This document shows positions 43,137 to 51,602 of a stretch of DNA of 64,000 nucleotides, piece by piece. The translations under genes were made by a program, and so were the position numbers. The DNA is from Streptomyces mirabilis (GTDB lineage Bacteria; Actinomycetota; Actinomycetes; Streptomycetales; Streptomycetaceae). Under the pieces are notes generated by a model. That model worked only from the letters and a program-made list of their open reading frames with translations. It was not told the DNA's origin and ran no database searches. The stretch spans positions 8,618,001-8,682,000 of the forward strand of contig NZ_CP074102.1 in the NCBI RefSeq assembly GCF_018310535.1, written 5' to 3'. Every line of letters begins with the position of its first letter. The first letter of the stretch is position 1.

Positions 43137-44327
43137 ATGGATGACACATCGTCGCCACGAAGCCGCCTTCTCGGTATCCGCAGGCTGCCCGGTACGACTG
43201 GCCTCTTTCCCAGGGCAACCCACACACATCTCGCAAAGGAGCAAGGCGTTGACAACGGAGTCACAGCAGTCCGCCGCGCATTCCTCAAGCGGACGCCGGC
43301 CGCCGCCGCAGTGCCCGCCGCAGCCACTTTGATCGGCGGCACACTGCCGGGCACCGCCGCCGCGGCGGAGGCTTCCGACCTGCCCGAGTTCGCGCCGGTG
43401 CCGAGGAGCGCGCTGGGACCCGCGCTCAACGCCGACGGCTATTTCGTCGGCCGTATCAAGGGCAACCTGTACTGGGTCACCGACTCCTACTACCAGTCCA
43501 TGTTCCTGAGCACACGCGACGGGGTCGTACTCGTCGACGCACCGCCGAGCATCGGCCGCAACCTGCTGCGCGCCATCGACGACGTCACCAGGGCCAACGG
43601 CCGACCCAGCAAGGTGACTCACCAGGTCTACTCCCACTCCCACGCCGATCACATCGCGGCCTCCGCCATCCTGGGCAAGGATGTCGTCCGCATCGGCCAC
43701 ACCGAGACCCGTCGCCTGCTGCTCATCGACGCGGACCCCAACCGGCCGGCGCCGACGGTGACCTTCGACGATCGCTACACCTTGCGAGTCGGTGGCGAGC
43801 GCCTCGAACTCGCCTATCACGGTCCTAACCACACGCAGGACAACATCTTCATCCACGCGCCCGACCAGGAAACACTGATGGTTGTGGACGTGTTCTATCC
43901 CGGCTGGGTGCCGTTCACCGGCTTGGCCGTCTCCCAGGACATCCGCGGCTGGGTGACCGCGCACGACGAGGCGATGCGCTACCCGTGGAAGACCCTGGTA
44001 GGCGGCCACGTAGGCCGCCTCGGCGTCCGCTCCGACGCCGACCTGCAGCAGCAGTACGTCGCCGACCTCGACGCGAGCACCCGGGCCACCTACGGTTCCC
44101 TGGACCCCACCCCGTTCTTCGACAGGTACGGGCCCTCGGGGAATGCCTGGGCGATCTTCAAGACCTACCTCGACGCCATTGCCCAGCAGGCGGCCCTTCC
44201 CGTCACCGCCAAGTACACCGGAATGCTGGCCGGGGCCGACGTCTACACGACCGACAACGCCTTCGCCATGCTCGAATCGCTACGTGCCGACTACGGCGTG
44301 CTCGGGCCCTCCGGTATCCATCCCTAG
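43137..44327 (+). CDS. Tat-exported MBL-fold metallo-hydrolase
   Basis: This 396-aa protein has a twin-arginine motif VRRAFLKRTPAAAAVPAAAT after a long n-region and an MBL domain with the zinc motif SHSHADHIAASAI, then HGPNHTQDN, VVDVFYPG and GGHVGRLG. It probably hydrolyses a small ester or lactam-like bond outside the cytoplasm. ATG 43137 has GGAGG at 6 nt. A TTG at 43248 with AAAGGAG would start a peptide in another frame, so a recent one-base change upstream of the Tat motif cannot be ruled out. Confidence 0.85.
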   Translation: MDDTSSPRSRLLGIRRLPGTTGLFPRATHTHLAKEQGVDNGVTAVRRAFLKRTPAAAAVPAAATLIGGTLPGTAAAAEASDLPEFAPVPRSALGPALNADGYFVGRIKGNLYWVTDSYYQSMFLSTRDGVVLVDAPPSIGRNLLRAIDDVTRANGRPSKVTHQVYSHSHADHIAASAILGKDVVRIGHTETRRLLLIDADPNRPAPTVTFDDRYTLRVGGERLELAYHGPNHTQDNIFIHAPDQETLMVVDVFYPGWVPFTGLAVSQDIRGWVTAHDEAMRYPWKTLVGGHVGRLGVRSDADLQQQYVADLDASTRATYGSLDPTPFFDRYGPSGNAWAIFKTYLDAIAQQAALPVTAKYTGMLAGADVYTTDNAFAMLESLRADYGVLGPSGIHP

Positions 44328-44525
44328 CCTCGCCCTGACGCCGGCGCTTGGCCGAGCAGAGGGAGAACGCCGTCGGCCTCCAGAAGGCCCAGATCCCCAC
44401 GCAGTTCGGGCGCCGACAGGGATGGGCCGTGACGTCACGACGGTGGGCCCACGTGCGGGCCCTGGAGAGCTGGGGGTCGAGGAAGCCGGGTGCCTGCATG
44501 GTGGGGTTCCCTTCGGTAGAGGTGG

Positions 44526-44609
44526 TCAGGCCGCCTGGCCGAAACCGGCCACGGACGGGTCCTGCTCGCGCAGCGGGGTGAAGTCGACGTCGAGTTTCGG
44601 GTCGTACGC
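44526..44609 (-). mobile_element. Tn3 transposase C-terminal stub
   Basis: Only the last 27 codons remain: YDPKLDVDFTPLREQDPSVA and GFGQAA, nearly the same as the tail at 37081. It lies in the same orientation, 7.4 kb away. The 200 nt between the MBL stop and this stub hold no gene. Confidence 0.75.
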
Positions 44610-44980
44610 GTGACAGGCCCCGCACCTCCCCACGCATGGCCGAGTGGGAACGACGGCCCGATCCGCCCCCGGGCGGTCACGTTCCGGCGCGCTGCCCTCT
44701 CCCAGGGCACCGACATCCGTATTGTCGCAAGTGCCCGGCTCGCTGACAGGACAGCAGGGCACGCGGTCCCGCGCTCCGTTCGCACGCCGCGCGGGACCGC
44801 CCACGCCGTCTGCATCCCATGGGCCGATGACGAGATCACCGACGCGGCGGCATGCCCGCCTCGGCGCACTCGACCTGGCAGGAGTGACAATGCTGCAGGC
44901 CCCCTTCGACACCGCGCGCGCCCACGGCGCTGAGGTGCGCCTCACGCCCGTGGTGGTCCCGGCGTACTGGGGCGGCCCGG
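44610..44980. other. Stretch without an assignable gene
   Basis: The region between the Tn3 stub and the polymerase fragment has open frames on both strands but no recognised motif, ribosome-binding site or start; it is probably junk from rearrangement. Confidence 0.35.
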
Positions 44981-45866
44981 TCAACGACGGCCTCGGTCCC
45001 ACTGCCGGGCTGACGGTGGACGTGAGCTGATGGCGAGGGCGGCGGGGTAGATCACCTGGTGCCCGTAGCGGGTACGGGCGCGGTCGGCGACGGCTTCGAT
45101 CGCGAGGGGTTTGTCGTCGCTCGCGTCGAGGGTGAGTTGCCGGGTGGCCCGTTCGGCGGGCTGAAGGGCGTCGGCGCGCAGCGTCATGCTGCGGACCCGG
45201 GCGCGCTGGAGACCGAGGGAGTCGTACAGCGTGTACGCGGCGCGGGCCAGGAGGACGGTGTGCTGGGTGGCTTCGGGCAGGGTCCGGCTGCGGCGGGTGG
45301 CCGTCAGGTCGGCGTAGCGGATCGTGCAGGTCACGCCGGTGGCGATCTGGTCGGTGGCGCGTAGGCGGGCACCGAGGTCGTCGGCGAGGGCGAGCAGGAT
45401 GCGCCGGTGGGCGGCCGGGTCGAGTTCGTCCCGGGGGAAGAGGTGTTCCGTGCTGAGGCTTGCCGGGGCCGGGGTGGGGTCGACGGCCGTGGTGTCGTGG
45501 CCGCGGGCGTGCTCGTAGAGGGCGCGGCCGGCGCGGGCACCGAGGAGGCGCTGCAGTGTGTGCTGAGGGACGTCTGCGACGTCGCCGACGGTGTGCAGTC
45601 CGTACTCGCCCAGCAGCGCGGCGGTCTTCCCGCCTACACCGGGCAGCTCCCGCACAGGCCGGGGCCGAAGGAAGGCCGAGATCGCCTCGGGGGAGTCGTC
45701 GATGACGGTGCGCCGCCCGAGCGGCGTGAGGGCGCAGGCCATGGCGGCGAGCATCGGCGTGCCGGCCACCGCCGCCGCGCTGCGCACCCCGAAATAGGCG
45801 AGCACGCGGAGCTGGACGAGTTCGGTGATGCCGCGGGCATCGCGGCGCCTTCTCCGGGGCGCCCTT
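44981..45866 (-). pseudogene. 5'-truncated Y-family DNA polymerase
   Basis: The frame matches the thumb and little-finger half of actinobacterial DinB/ImuB-like polymerases: VRELPGVGGKTAALLGEYGL (helix-hairpin-helix), LQRLLGARAGRALYEHARG, DELDPAAHRRILLALADDLG and LTLDASDDKPLAIEAVADRA. The palm with the catalytic DVD/E residues is gone; the first recognisable residues are LRVLAYFGVRSAAAVAGTPM near 45866. ATG 45805 could still start translation, but the protein could not polymerise DNA. Confidence 0.7.
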
Positions 45867-45908
45867 AAGTGTGCGGTAGGGATTCACGCAGCTCAGAGGC
45901 GGTCAAGA

Positions 45909-46160
45909 TCACGATAGCGCGTGCAACACCTGTGGTGCACGAACACGCCCTTGCAAGCTCAATTTCCAGGTCGCACAGAACCTGCCACAGGCCGGTTCGT
46001 TGATCACTCGACCCAGAAGCGACAGACGGGCAAGGTTGAGTCGAGTGCCGTTGTGGGTAATGAGCACCCCGTCCTTCCCGATGCCGTAGCCGAATCCCAC
46101 GTTGCCGCTGACGACGGTGGCATCCCGGTGCTCCAGCGCGTTGCGCACATCGGTCATCGA
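45909..46160 (-). pseudogene. Fragment of an actinobacterial hypothetical protein
   Basis: From about ATG 46157 the frame reads MTDVRNALEHRDATVVSGNV then GYGIGKDGVLITHNGTRLN, a pattern seen in uncharacterised actinobacterial proteins. The conserved RNALEH has the RX4H spacing. The end is unrelated sequence. Confidence 0.4.
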
Positions 46161-46310
46161 CCTCCGGGTGCTGCTCTGCCCCGTCCCCGAACCCCGGCGG
46201 ACGCCGACCGGTCGGCTACGGAGACGCGATGAGGCGACGTCATCGCCCTGCTCCCAGAGCTGCCTGGCTGACCTGAGGCCAGCCAGTGTGCAAGGGGGCG
46301 TGGCCAACGT

Positions 46311-46703
46311 TCACCTGGCGGCCGCGTCCGGGCCAGGGGCTCTCGGCGGGCGCTCGCTCTGTGGCAGACCGTCGATAGCCAGGTCGTAGGAGTGCTCGAC
46401 CGCATCGTTGATCAGCCGCTTCGTGATGCCCCGCCCGGGCCCCAGCGAGATCCAGTGCCTCTTGTCGAGATAGCGGCCCGGGGTGATCGAGGCGTAGCCG
46501 CGCTCCAGTGCCCGCGCGTGCTCGGGCTCGCACTTGACCGTGATGATCTGTTCCTCCGGGTCGTCTGTGACGATCAGGAACACCTTGTCCGCGACCTTGT
46601 ACACGTCGAGTCTGGGTGTGAAGGGGCGGCCGTGACTGACGTCGAGGAGGGCGAGGGCCGCCTTGCGGGCGGTGTCCTGGAGGCGGTCACCGGCGGTGCT
46701 CAC
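46311..46703 (-). CDS. MmcQ/YjbR family DNA-binding-fold protein
   Basis: This 130-aa protein shows the MmcQ/YjbR pattern: FTPRLDVYKVADKVFLIVTD, VKCEPEHARALERGYASITP and KRHWISLGPGRGITKRLIND. The family has a CyaY-like fold; DNA binding is proposed but the role is unknown. Its GTG start (46703) overlaps the stop of the upstream homologue (GTGA), so both are co-translated. The two are clearly related and arose by tandem duplication. Confidence 0.82.
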   Translation of the reverse strand: MSTAGDRLQDTARKAALALLDVSHGRPFTPRLDVYKVADKVFLIVTDDPEEQIITVKCEPEHARALERGYASITPGRYLDKRHWISLGPGRGITKRLINDAVEHSYDLAIDGLPQSERPPRAPGPDAAAR

Positions 46704-47095
46704 CGGGCCGCCCGCGTGCTGGTGCCGTAGGTGCACGGGTTGACGGGCTGTTCGGCCGTGGGCAGGTGGGAGACGACGAGCAGGTAGGAGTCGGTGACGA
46801 GTTCCCTGACGAGCTTCTTGTCGACACCTGTCCCGCCCTCCAGCGTGATCCAGTGTTTCTTGTTCATGTGGTAGCCGGGGGTGATGTGGCTGTTGCGTTC
46901 CCGGAGAGCGTGGGCCTCGCCGGGGTCTGCCTTGAGGATCACGACGGGGCGCCCGGGGACCTCGGTCATCAGCATGAACACCTTGCCGCGTACCTTGAAG
47001 ACTTCCCAGTCCGGGCCGAAGGGATACTCCAGCTGGGCTCCGGGAAGTTCCTCCGCGCACTCGGCGGCGAACGTCTGCAGGGTCGATCCGTTCAT
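46700..47095 (-). CDS. MmcQ/YjbR family DNA-binding-fold protein
   Basis: This 131-aa protein is the first of a tandem pair: LEYPFGPDWEVFKVRGKVFM, LKADPGEAHALRERNSHITP and KHWITLEGGTGVDKKLVREL align block by block with the next gene. ATG 47095 follows GAAGGAAACACTC. It is downstream of the NmrA-like reductase gene on the same strand (86 nt), so a three-gene transcription unit is possible. Confidence 0.84.
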   Translation of the reverse strand: MNGSTLQTFAAECAEELPGAQLEYPFGPDWEVFKVRGKVFMLMTEVPGRPVVILKADPGEAHALRERNSHITPGYHMNKKHWITLEGGTGVDKKLVRELVTDSYLLVVSHLPTAEQPVNPCTYGTSTRAAR

Positions 47096-47181
47096 GAGTG
47101 TTTCCTTCCTCGGGTGGAGGAGGGATAGGCCCGAGACGTCCTGGTCAGGCCGCCGGGCGGCGAAAATGGGACGCGGGCCTG

Positions 47182-48090
47182 TCACCGCTGCTGTGCGGTG
47201 CGCAGCTCGTCGGTGTACCGGCCGAGGGCGTCTTCGGCCGTGGGGACGGGGCCGAACAACTGCTCCTGGCGGCGGGGGTTGGCGACGTAGCGTCCGGTGT
47301 CGAACCAGCCGAACATCGCGGCCATGTCCTTGACCACCGGGTTGAAGCGGCCGACGACGGCTCCTGCGGCGCGGACGACGACGGATGGGACGGCCCACAC
47401 CTTGATCTTCCTTCCGGCCCGGTGGCCCATCAGGTCGGCCACCTCGCGCATGCTGACCGGACGGTCCCAGCCGATGTCGATGCGCTCACTGTTGGCGGCC
47501 TGGGCGTCGACGGCGGCCGCCAGGTACGCCGCGAGATCGGAGGTGCGGACGAAGGTCAGCGGAACGGTGGCCTTGGACATCCAGATCAGGCGGCCCCTGT
47601 CGAGCGGGTTGCCCGCCATGGTCGCGACCTGGTCGAGGAAGGCCCCCGGGCGCAGGGCGACGAACGGGACGCCGAGCTGTTCGAGCTTGTCCTCGGCGAT
47701 CTTCTTGTGCCAGAAGTGCGGGACTTGGGGCGTCTGGTCGCTGGTGAGGATGCTGGTCAGGACGAACCGCCGGATGCCGGAGCGGTGGGCGGCCTCGGCG
47801 AGGTTGGCGTTGCCGACGGTGTCGATGTCGTGCGCGTTCTTGCCGCCGCGGGTGTAGCCGGCAGCGGTGGTGATGACGGCATCGGCGCCGTTCATGGCGG
47901 CGACGAGCGAGTCGAGGTCGAGCATGTCGCCGCGGGCGATCTCGACACCCCGGCTTTCGAGCCTGCTCGCGTCGGTGGTCGGCCGGACCAGGGCGCGGAC
48001 GTTCTTACCGCGCTTGAGCAGTTCGTCGACGACCTTGCCCCCGAGGGAGCCGGTCGCGCCGACGACGAGGACGGGCAGGGTGGTGGTCAT
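47182..48090 (-). CDS. NmrA-like NAD(P)-binding reductase
   Basis: This 302-aa atypical short-chain dehydrogenase starts VLVVGATGSLGGKVVDELLK (GxxGxxG), has VRALVRPTT and VEIARGDMLDLDSLVAAMNG, and lacks the usual YxxxK in the standard place, as in NmrA/TMR-type proteins and quinone oxidoreductase 2 relatives. It probably binds NADP(H) and acts as redox sensor or reductase. ATG 48090 is clear. The MarR gene at 48623 is on the same strand upstream and may control it. Confidence 0.86.
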   Translation of the reverse strand: MTTTLPVLVVGATGSLGGKVVDELLKRGKNVRALVRPTTDASRLESRGVEIARGDMLDLDSLVAAMNGADAVITTAAGYTRGGKNAHDIDTVGNANLAEAAHRSGIRRFVLTSILTSDQTPQVPHFWHKKIAEDKLEQLGVPFVALRPGAFLDQVATMAGNPLDRGRLIWMSKATVPLTFVRTSDLAAYLAAAVDAQAANSERIDIGWDRPVSMREVADLMGHRAGRKIKVWAVPSVVVRAAGAVVGRFNPVVKDMAAMFGWFDTGRYVANPRRQEQLFGPVPTAEDALGRYTDELRTAQQR

Positions 48091-48622
48091 GGGTGTCTCG
48101 CTTTCCAGCAGGTCAGTGGTGGGGGGAAATGGGTGGGCGGGGCAGTAGTTGCCGCGGACGTGGGTACCGTCGGCCCGGGTCGCTCAGAGGGTGGGCTTGT
48201 GGGGCGGATCCGCGGTGCGGGTCATCGCCGGCCTGCAGGAGCTTGCGGGGGTCGACGGTGAACGGGACGCGGGTGATGCGGTCGTCCTCGATGTGCAGCC
48301 TGGCTGGCGACGGGGAAGGGCTCGTGGGAGGGGTGTTGCCCTTTCCCTCGGACGAGTTCCGCCTGCCTGCACCGGGACAGCTCGCGCTTGCCCCTGACGC
48401 TGAGGCCCCGCTCAGCCCGTTCTCCCTGACGTACCGGGGTGAGCGGGGGTCGCGCCACATCCGCCAGCTCGGCTCACCGGGCTTTTTCCGGCAGTCGGGG
48501 AGCCTGGCTCCGTTCAGCACGGGCCTTCGTGCAGCTGAGTGCGCTGCAGCACTGTCCACTTCGCAGGAACGCCGGAAGCGATTTGCACTCCAGGCCGGAA
48601 CCGGGGTGCAAGCCGAGGGGAG
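48091..48622. other. Stretch with a decayed frame only
   Basis: On the minus strand ARLHIEDDRITRVPFTVDPR (about 48235-48310) resembles the end of an unrecognised enzyme. The rest contains no supported gene. The promoter of the NmrA-like gene should be just upstream of 48090. Confidence 0.35.
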
Positions 48623-49102
48623 TTACTCAGACTCTTCCCGCGGCAGCGTGCGGCTGTTGAGCGCGTCGGCGATGGCGTAGGCGGTGCGGACGAAGGACTC
48701 CGCCTGCTGCGCCGAGAGGTCCCGTGCGGAGGTCTCCTCCAGGGCCCGCCACATGGCTGCCAGGGGCTCGCGCAGCGCCCGGCCCTTGTCGGTGAGGTGG
48801 ACGACCAGGACGCGCCGGTCATGTGCGGCCGGCTCACGGATGAGCAGGCCGGCGTCCTGCATGCGGCGCAGGGACTTGGAGACGGTGGAGTGGTCCAGGC
48901 CGACGCTGTTGAGCAGCTCGGACTGGGTCTGGCCGTCCCGGTCGAGGAGTTGCATCAGCAGCAGTTCCTGTCCGAGATGCAGGTCCATCTCGCGGAGCAT
49001 GGCGGCGGCGGAGGCGCGGTGTGCGCGGGCGAGCTGGAAGATCGCGTAGCTCATCGGTCCTGTGCCGGCCGTCGTGGGGATGCGGGGTTCGGGGGTGGAC
49101 AT
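48623..49102 (-). CDS. MarR family transcriptional regulator
   Basis: This 159-aa MarR protein has HLGQELLLMQLLDRDGQTQS, the recognition helix LLNSVGLDHSTVSKSLRRMQ and the wing EPAAHDRRVLVVHLTDKG. ATG 49102 is the start. It is flanked by remnants of an alkene reductase and a quinone oxidoreductase, and by intact NmrA-like and epoxide-hydrolase-like genes on the same strand; MarR proteins of this kind often sense quinones or other electrophiles. Confidence 0.86.
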   Translation of the reverse strand: MSTPEPRIPTTAGTGPMSYAIFQLARAHRASAAAMLREMDLHLGQELLLMQLLDRDGQTQSELLNSVGLDHSTVSKSLRRMQDAGLLIREPAAHDRRVLVVHLTDKGRALREPLAAMWRALEETSARDLSAQQAESFVRTAYAIADALNSRTLPREESE

Positions 49103-49113
49103 GGTTCGGTTCC

Positions 49114-49245
49114 TCAGACGGTGTGGGTGGGGTAGTCGGTGTAGTCGGCCGCTCCGCCGCCGTAGAAGGTCGCAGGGTCGGGGGTGTTCAGCGGCGCGGT
49201 GACGGTTGTGACCGTGGTGACGAGCTTGCCGGCTCTGGGAGCTTG
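49114..49245 (-). pseudogene. Chimeric tail: quinone oxidoreductase piece joined to alkene reductase C-terminus
   Basis: The frame reads AGKLVTTVTTVT, matching the GKLVTTVTAYPL block of the quinone oxidoreductase at 51603, and continues as APLNTPDPATFYGGGAADYT and DYP, the C-terminus of Old Yellow Enzyme-type alkene reductases. No start or catalytic part remains. Confidence 0.6.
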
Positions 49246-49273
49246 CGACTCAAGCCGCTCACTGCGCGGGGAG

Positions 49274-50116
49274 TCAGCCGAAGAACTTTTCCAGTTCGGC
49301 TACCAGGGCCTCCGGCTGCTCCTCCGCGACGAAGTGGCCGCTGTCCTCGATGCCGCTGTAGCGGATGTCGTTGGCTTTGCCTTCCATCATTGGCCGCATG
49401 AAGTCGGCGCCTTGATTGGCGATAGCCAAGGCGGGCATCTCCAGCGGGGGATATGAGTCGTTGTCGGCCACATCCTGGTGGAAGGTGTGGAATACGCCGA
49501 AGCCCGCGGTCAGCGCATCGGGTGTGTCGTAGGCCTGGGCGTAGATGGCCCGGCTCTCCTCGCTGATCCGTTCCGGGTGGAGCGCGAGGTGTTCGGCCGA
49601 CCAGTCGATCACGTGCCGAAACCGCCCCGCGAGAAGCTTGGCGGGCAGTCCCTCGACCTGGCTCAACGGGTATATCCACAGGTTCAGATCACCGGTCCTG
49701 GGGAACGGCTTGGCGAAGTCCTGGAATATCTGCGAGAAGGGTGCGCCTTCCCACAGGGCGAGCTTCTTGGTGGCCTGCGGATAGTTGGCGGCGAAGCTGT
49801 ATGCGACCATCGCACCGATGTCACCACCGGCAATGTTCACCTGCTCGTGGCCCAGGCCGCGGACCAGTTCGTAGACGTCCTTCGCCATGTTCTTCTTGTC
49901 GTAGCCGCCCTCGGGCTTGTCCGACTCTCCCTGACCGCGGTAGTCCACGGCGATGACGCGGAAGCGTTTGGCCAGCGGGGTCATGATCTTGTGGAGGCCG
50001 TGCCAGGTGCGCGGAAACCCGTCCATGAGCACCAGCGGCTCGCCTTCGCCACCGATGACGTAGTGGAGCCGGGTGCCGTTCACGTCGGCATAACGGTCTT
50101 CGAATCCTTCAAGCAT
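49274..50116 (-). CDS. Alpha/beta hydrolase, epoxide hydrolase-like
   Basis: This 280-aa protein is an alpha/beta hydrolase with the oxyanion region DGFPRTWHGLHKIM, VIAVDYRGQGESDKPEGGYD, an Asp nucleophile elbow in NIAGGDIGAMVAYSFAANYP and the final His in EDSGHFVAEEQPEALVAELE. An Asp nucleophile favours an epoxide hydrolase or dehalogenase over an esterase. ATG 50116 follows TAGGAGCCAC. It shares the strand with the MarR and NmrA-like genes. Confidence 0.86.
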   Translation of the reverse strand: MLEGFEDRYADVNGTRLHYVIGGEGEPLVLMDGFPRTWHGLHKIMTPLAKRFRVIAVDYRGQGESDKPEGGYDKKNMAKDVYELVRGLGHEQVNIAGGDIGAMVAYSFAANYPQATKKLALWEGAPFSQIFQDFAKPFPRTGDLNLWIYPLSQVEGLPAKLLAGRFRHVIDWSAEHLALHPERISEESRAIYAQAYDTPDALTAGFGVFHTFHQDVADNDSYPPLEMPALAIANQGADFMRPMMEGKANDIRYSGIEDSGHFVAEEQPEALVAELEKFFG

Positions 50117-50514
50117 GTGTGGCTCCTACTCGGGTCATCTCCATTGAGGAACTCGATCGTTCCATGATCACGGTCGTTCCTCCGGCTGATCATTTCTGCG
50201 GTGGAAGCTCCCGCTGTGCGGGGCGGCGCATGCGGGATGGGTGCCACCGAGATTCAACCGTTGATGCGTCAACACCCCTCCTGCCTGTTCAAGGCGTGGC
50301 GCACTACTAGAGGCAGGGCTTGGTCAGGTTCGTTTGTCGGTGGCGTGTCCGGTCGAGGGGTTGTGTCATTGACCGGTGTGTGACACCTGAAGCCCGGTGC
50401 GGACTGGAGGACTTCGCGGCGATGTGTTTGAGCCGTTCGCACGGGCGGATCAGCGTCGGCGGGGCGGGGGTGCACCTGCGGGGCCTACTGTTGGACGGGC
50501 AGTGGAAATAGGTG
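50117..50514. other. Intergenic and IS-border sequence
   Basis: The first 80 nt are the hydrolase promoter. AGGGCTTGGTCAGGT at 50315-50329 recurs at 63435-63449 and is probably a transposon end. The rest has no gene. Confidence 0.45.
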
Positions 50515-50895
50515 GAGCACCCGCTCGCGGTGTCGCTGACCGGCGGAAACCGCGACGACGTCACGCAGTTGCTGCCGCTGCTGGACAAGGTCCCGGCCGT
50601 GGCCGGCGCCGTCAGCCGCCCCAGACACCGGCCTGACGCGCTGGCAGACCGGGGCTACGACCACAACAAGTAGGCGTCTGCTCTGGGCCCGCGGTATCCG
50701 CCCGGTCATTGCCGAACGAGGCGAGCAACACGGGGGCGGCCTGGGCATCTTCCGGTATGTGGTCGAGCGGACGATCGCCTGGCTGCACGGCTAAAGCCGG
50801 CTGCGGATCCGCTGGGAACGACGCGACGACATCCACGAAGCCTTCCTTGGCCTCGCCACCTGCCTCATCACCCACCGCCACGTCCAACGCCTAGC
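50515..50895 (+). mobile_element. Degenerate IS5-family transposase 3' part
   Basis: The plus strand encodes VSLTGGNRDDVTQLLPLLDK and, after stops and a frame change, IFRYVVERTIAWLHG and EAFLGLATCLITHRHVQRLA, the DDE and C-terminal parts of an IS5-type transposase. At least one frameshift (near 50670) and an in-frame TAA (50793) inactivate it. Confidence 0.75.
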
Positions 50896-50912
50896 TCCGT
50901 GAGATGTCTTTG

Positions 50913-51332
50913 TTAGGACCTCTTAAGCCAGCGTTGCAGCGCCTCGGGCACGTTCGTTGGATGTGAGCTGAAGCTCAACCGGATGTCGGGCTGGAGGTCG
51001 ATGAGCACGTTGACGATCCGTTCGAACAGGACGGTGTACTCCGGGACATTCTTGATGCCGCCGCCGATGAGCACCACTCCGAACGAGTGCCCGTCGAACA
51101 GTCGGCGCAGCTCGGCCTCAGCCTCGTCGGGGTCCAGGCTGACATAGCCCTCCTCGCCGTCGATGCCTGTGGCCTGGAGCGCAGCCCAGCTGCGCTTCCT
51201 CATGGCGACCAGCTCCTCGAGCGTCGCGACCCCCGGCGGAAAATCGTCCGGCGAAAGCGCATCAGAGGTGATGCCGAGGGTCAGCACGCGTTGATTGATC
51301 GGAGGCTTCACTTGAGAGTTCTTGTGGGACAT
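50913..51332 (-). CDS. Conserved hypothetical protein
   Basis: This 139-aa soluble protein has SHKNSQVKPPINQRVLTLG at the start and FGVVLIGGGIKNVPEYTVLF, then LQPDIRLSFSSHPTNVPEAL. No domain was recognised, but such proteins are common in actinobacteria. ATG 51332 follows TTGGAGGAG at 9 nt. The upstream region contains one copy of a 132-bp direct repeat that also precedes the quinone oxidoreductase, so the two genes are likely co-regulated. Confidence 0.7.
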   Translation of the reverse strand: MSHKNSQVKPPINQRVLTLGITSDALSPDDFPPGVATLEELVAMRKRSWAALQATGIDGEEGYVSLDPDEAEAELRRLFDGHSFGVVLIGGGIKNVPEYTVLFERIVNVLIDLQPDIRLSFSSHPTNVPEALQRWLKRS

Positions 51333-51421
51333 GAGGTCGCTCCTCCAAGGCAATATGGCCCCCTCTGATGGCACACCCATGGGGTCTCCTCAGTTCTGTG
51401 GGGGAAGTTCAAGAGAAAGTG

Positions 51422-51553
51422 TGGCTGGCCACATGATTAACGTAGCAGCAATCGTGTGGCTAGCCAAGTATTCGCGGATGCGGGGGCGGAGGTGGCTACC
51501 TCGGCTCGCTTCGGGGTGCGCCGACCACTTGCGTGGCCGACCACGTAAACGAA
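51422..51553. repeat. 132-bp direct repeat, copy A (promoter-type)
   Basis: It is about 92 per cent identical to 52541-52673. It contains palindromes TGGCTGGCCA (51422-51431) and TGGCTAGCCA (51457-51466) and a dyad GTGG-CCGA-CCAC near the right end. It begins 90 nt upstream of the 50913-51332 gene. Confidence 0.85.
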
Positions 51554-51602
51554 AAACAAAAAGGGCAGCGGGTGGTCGCGGGGAGGCGGTGGGCGGGCGT
51601 GC

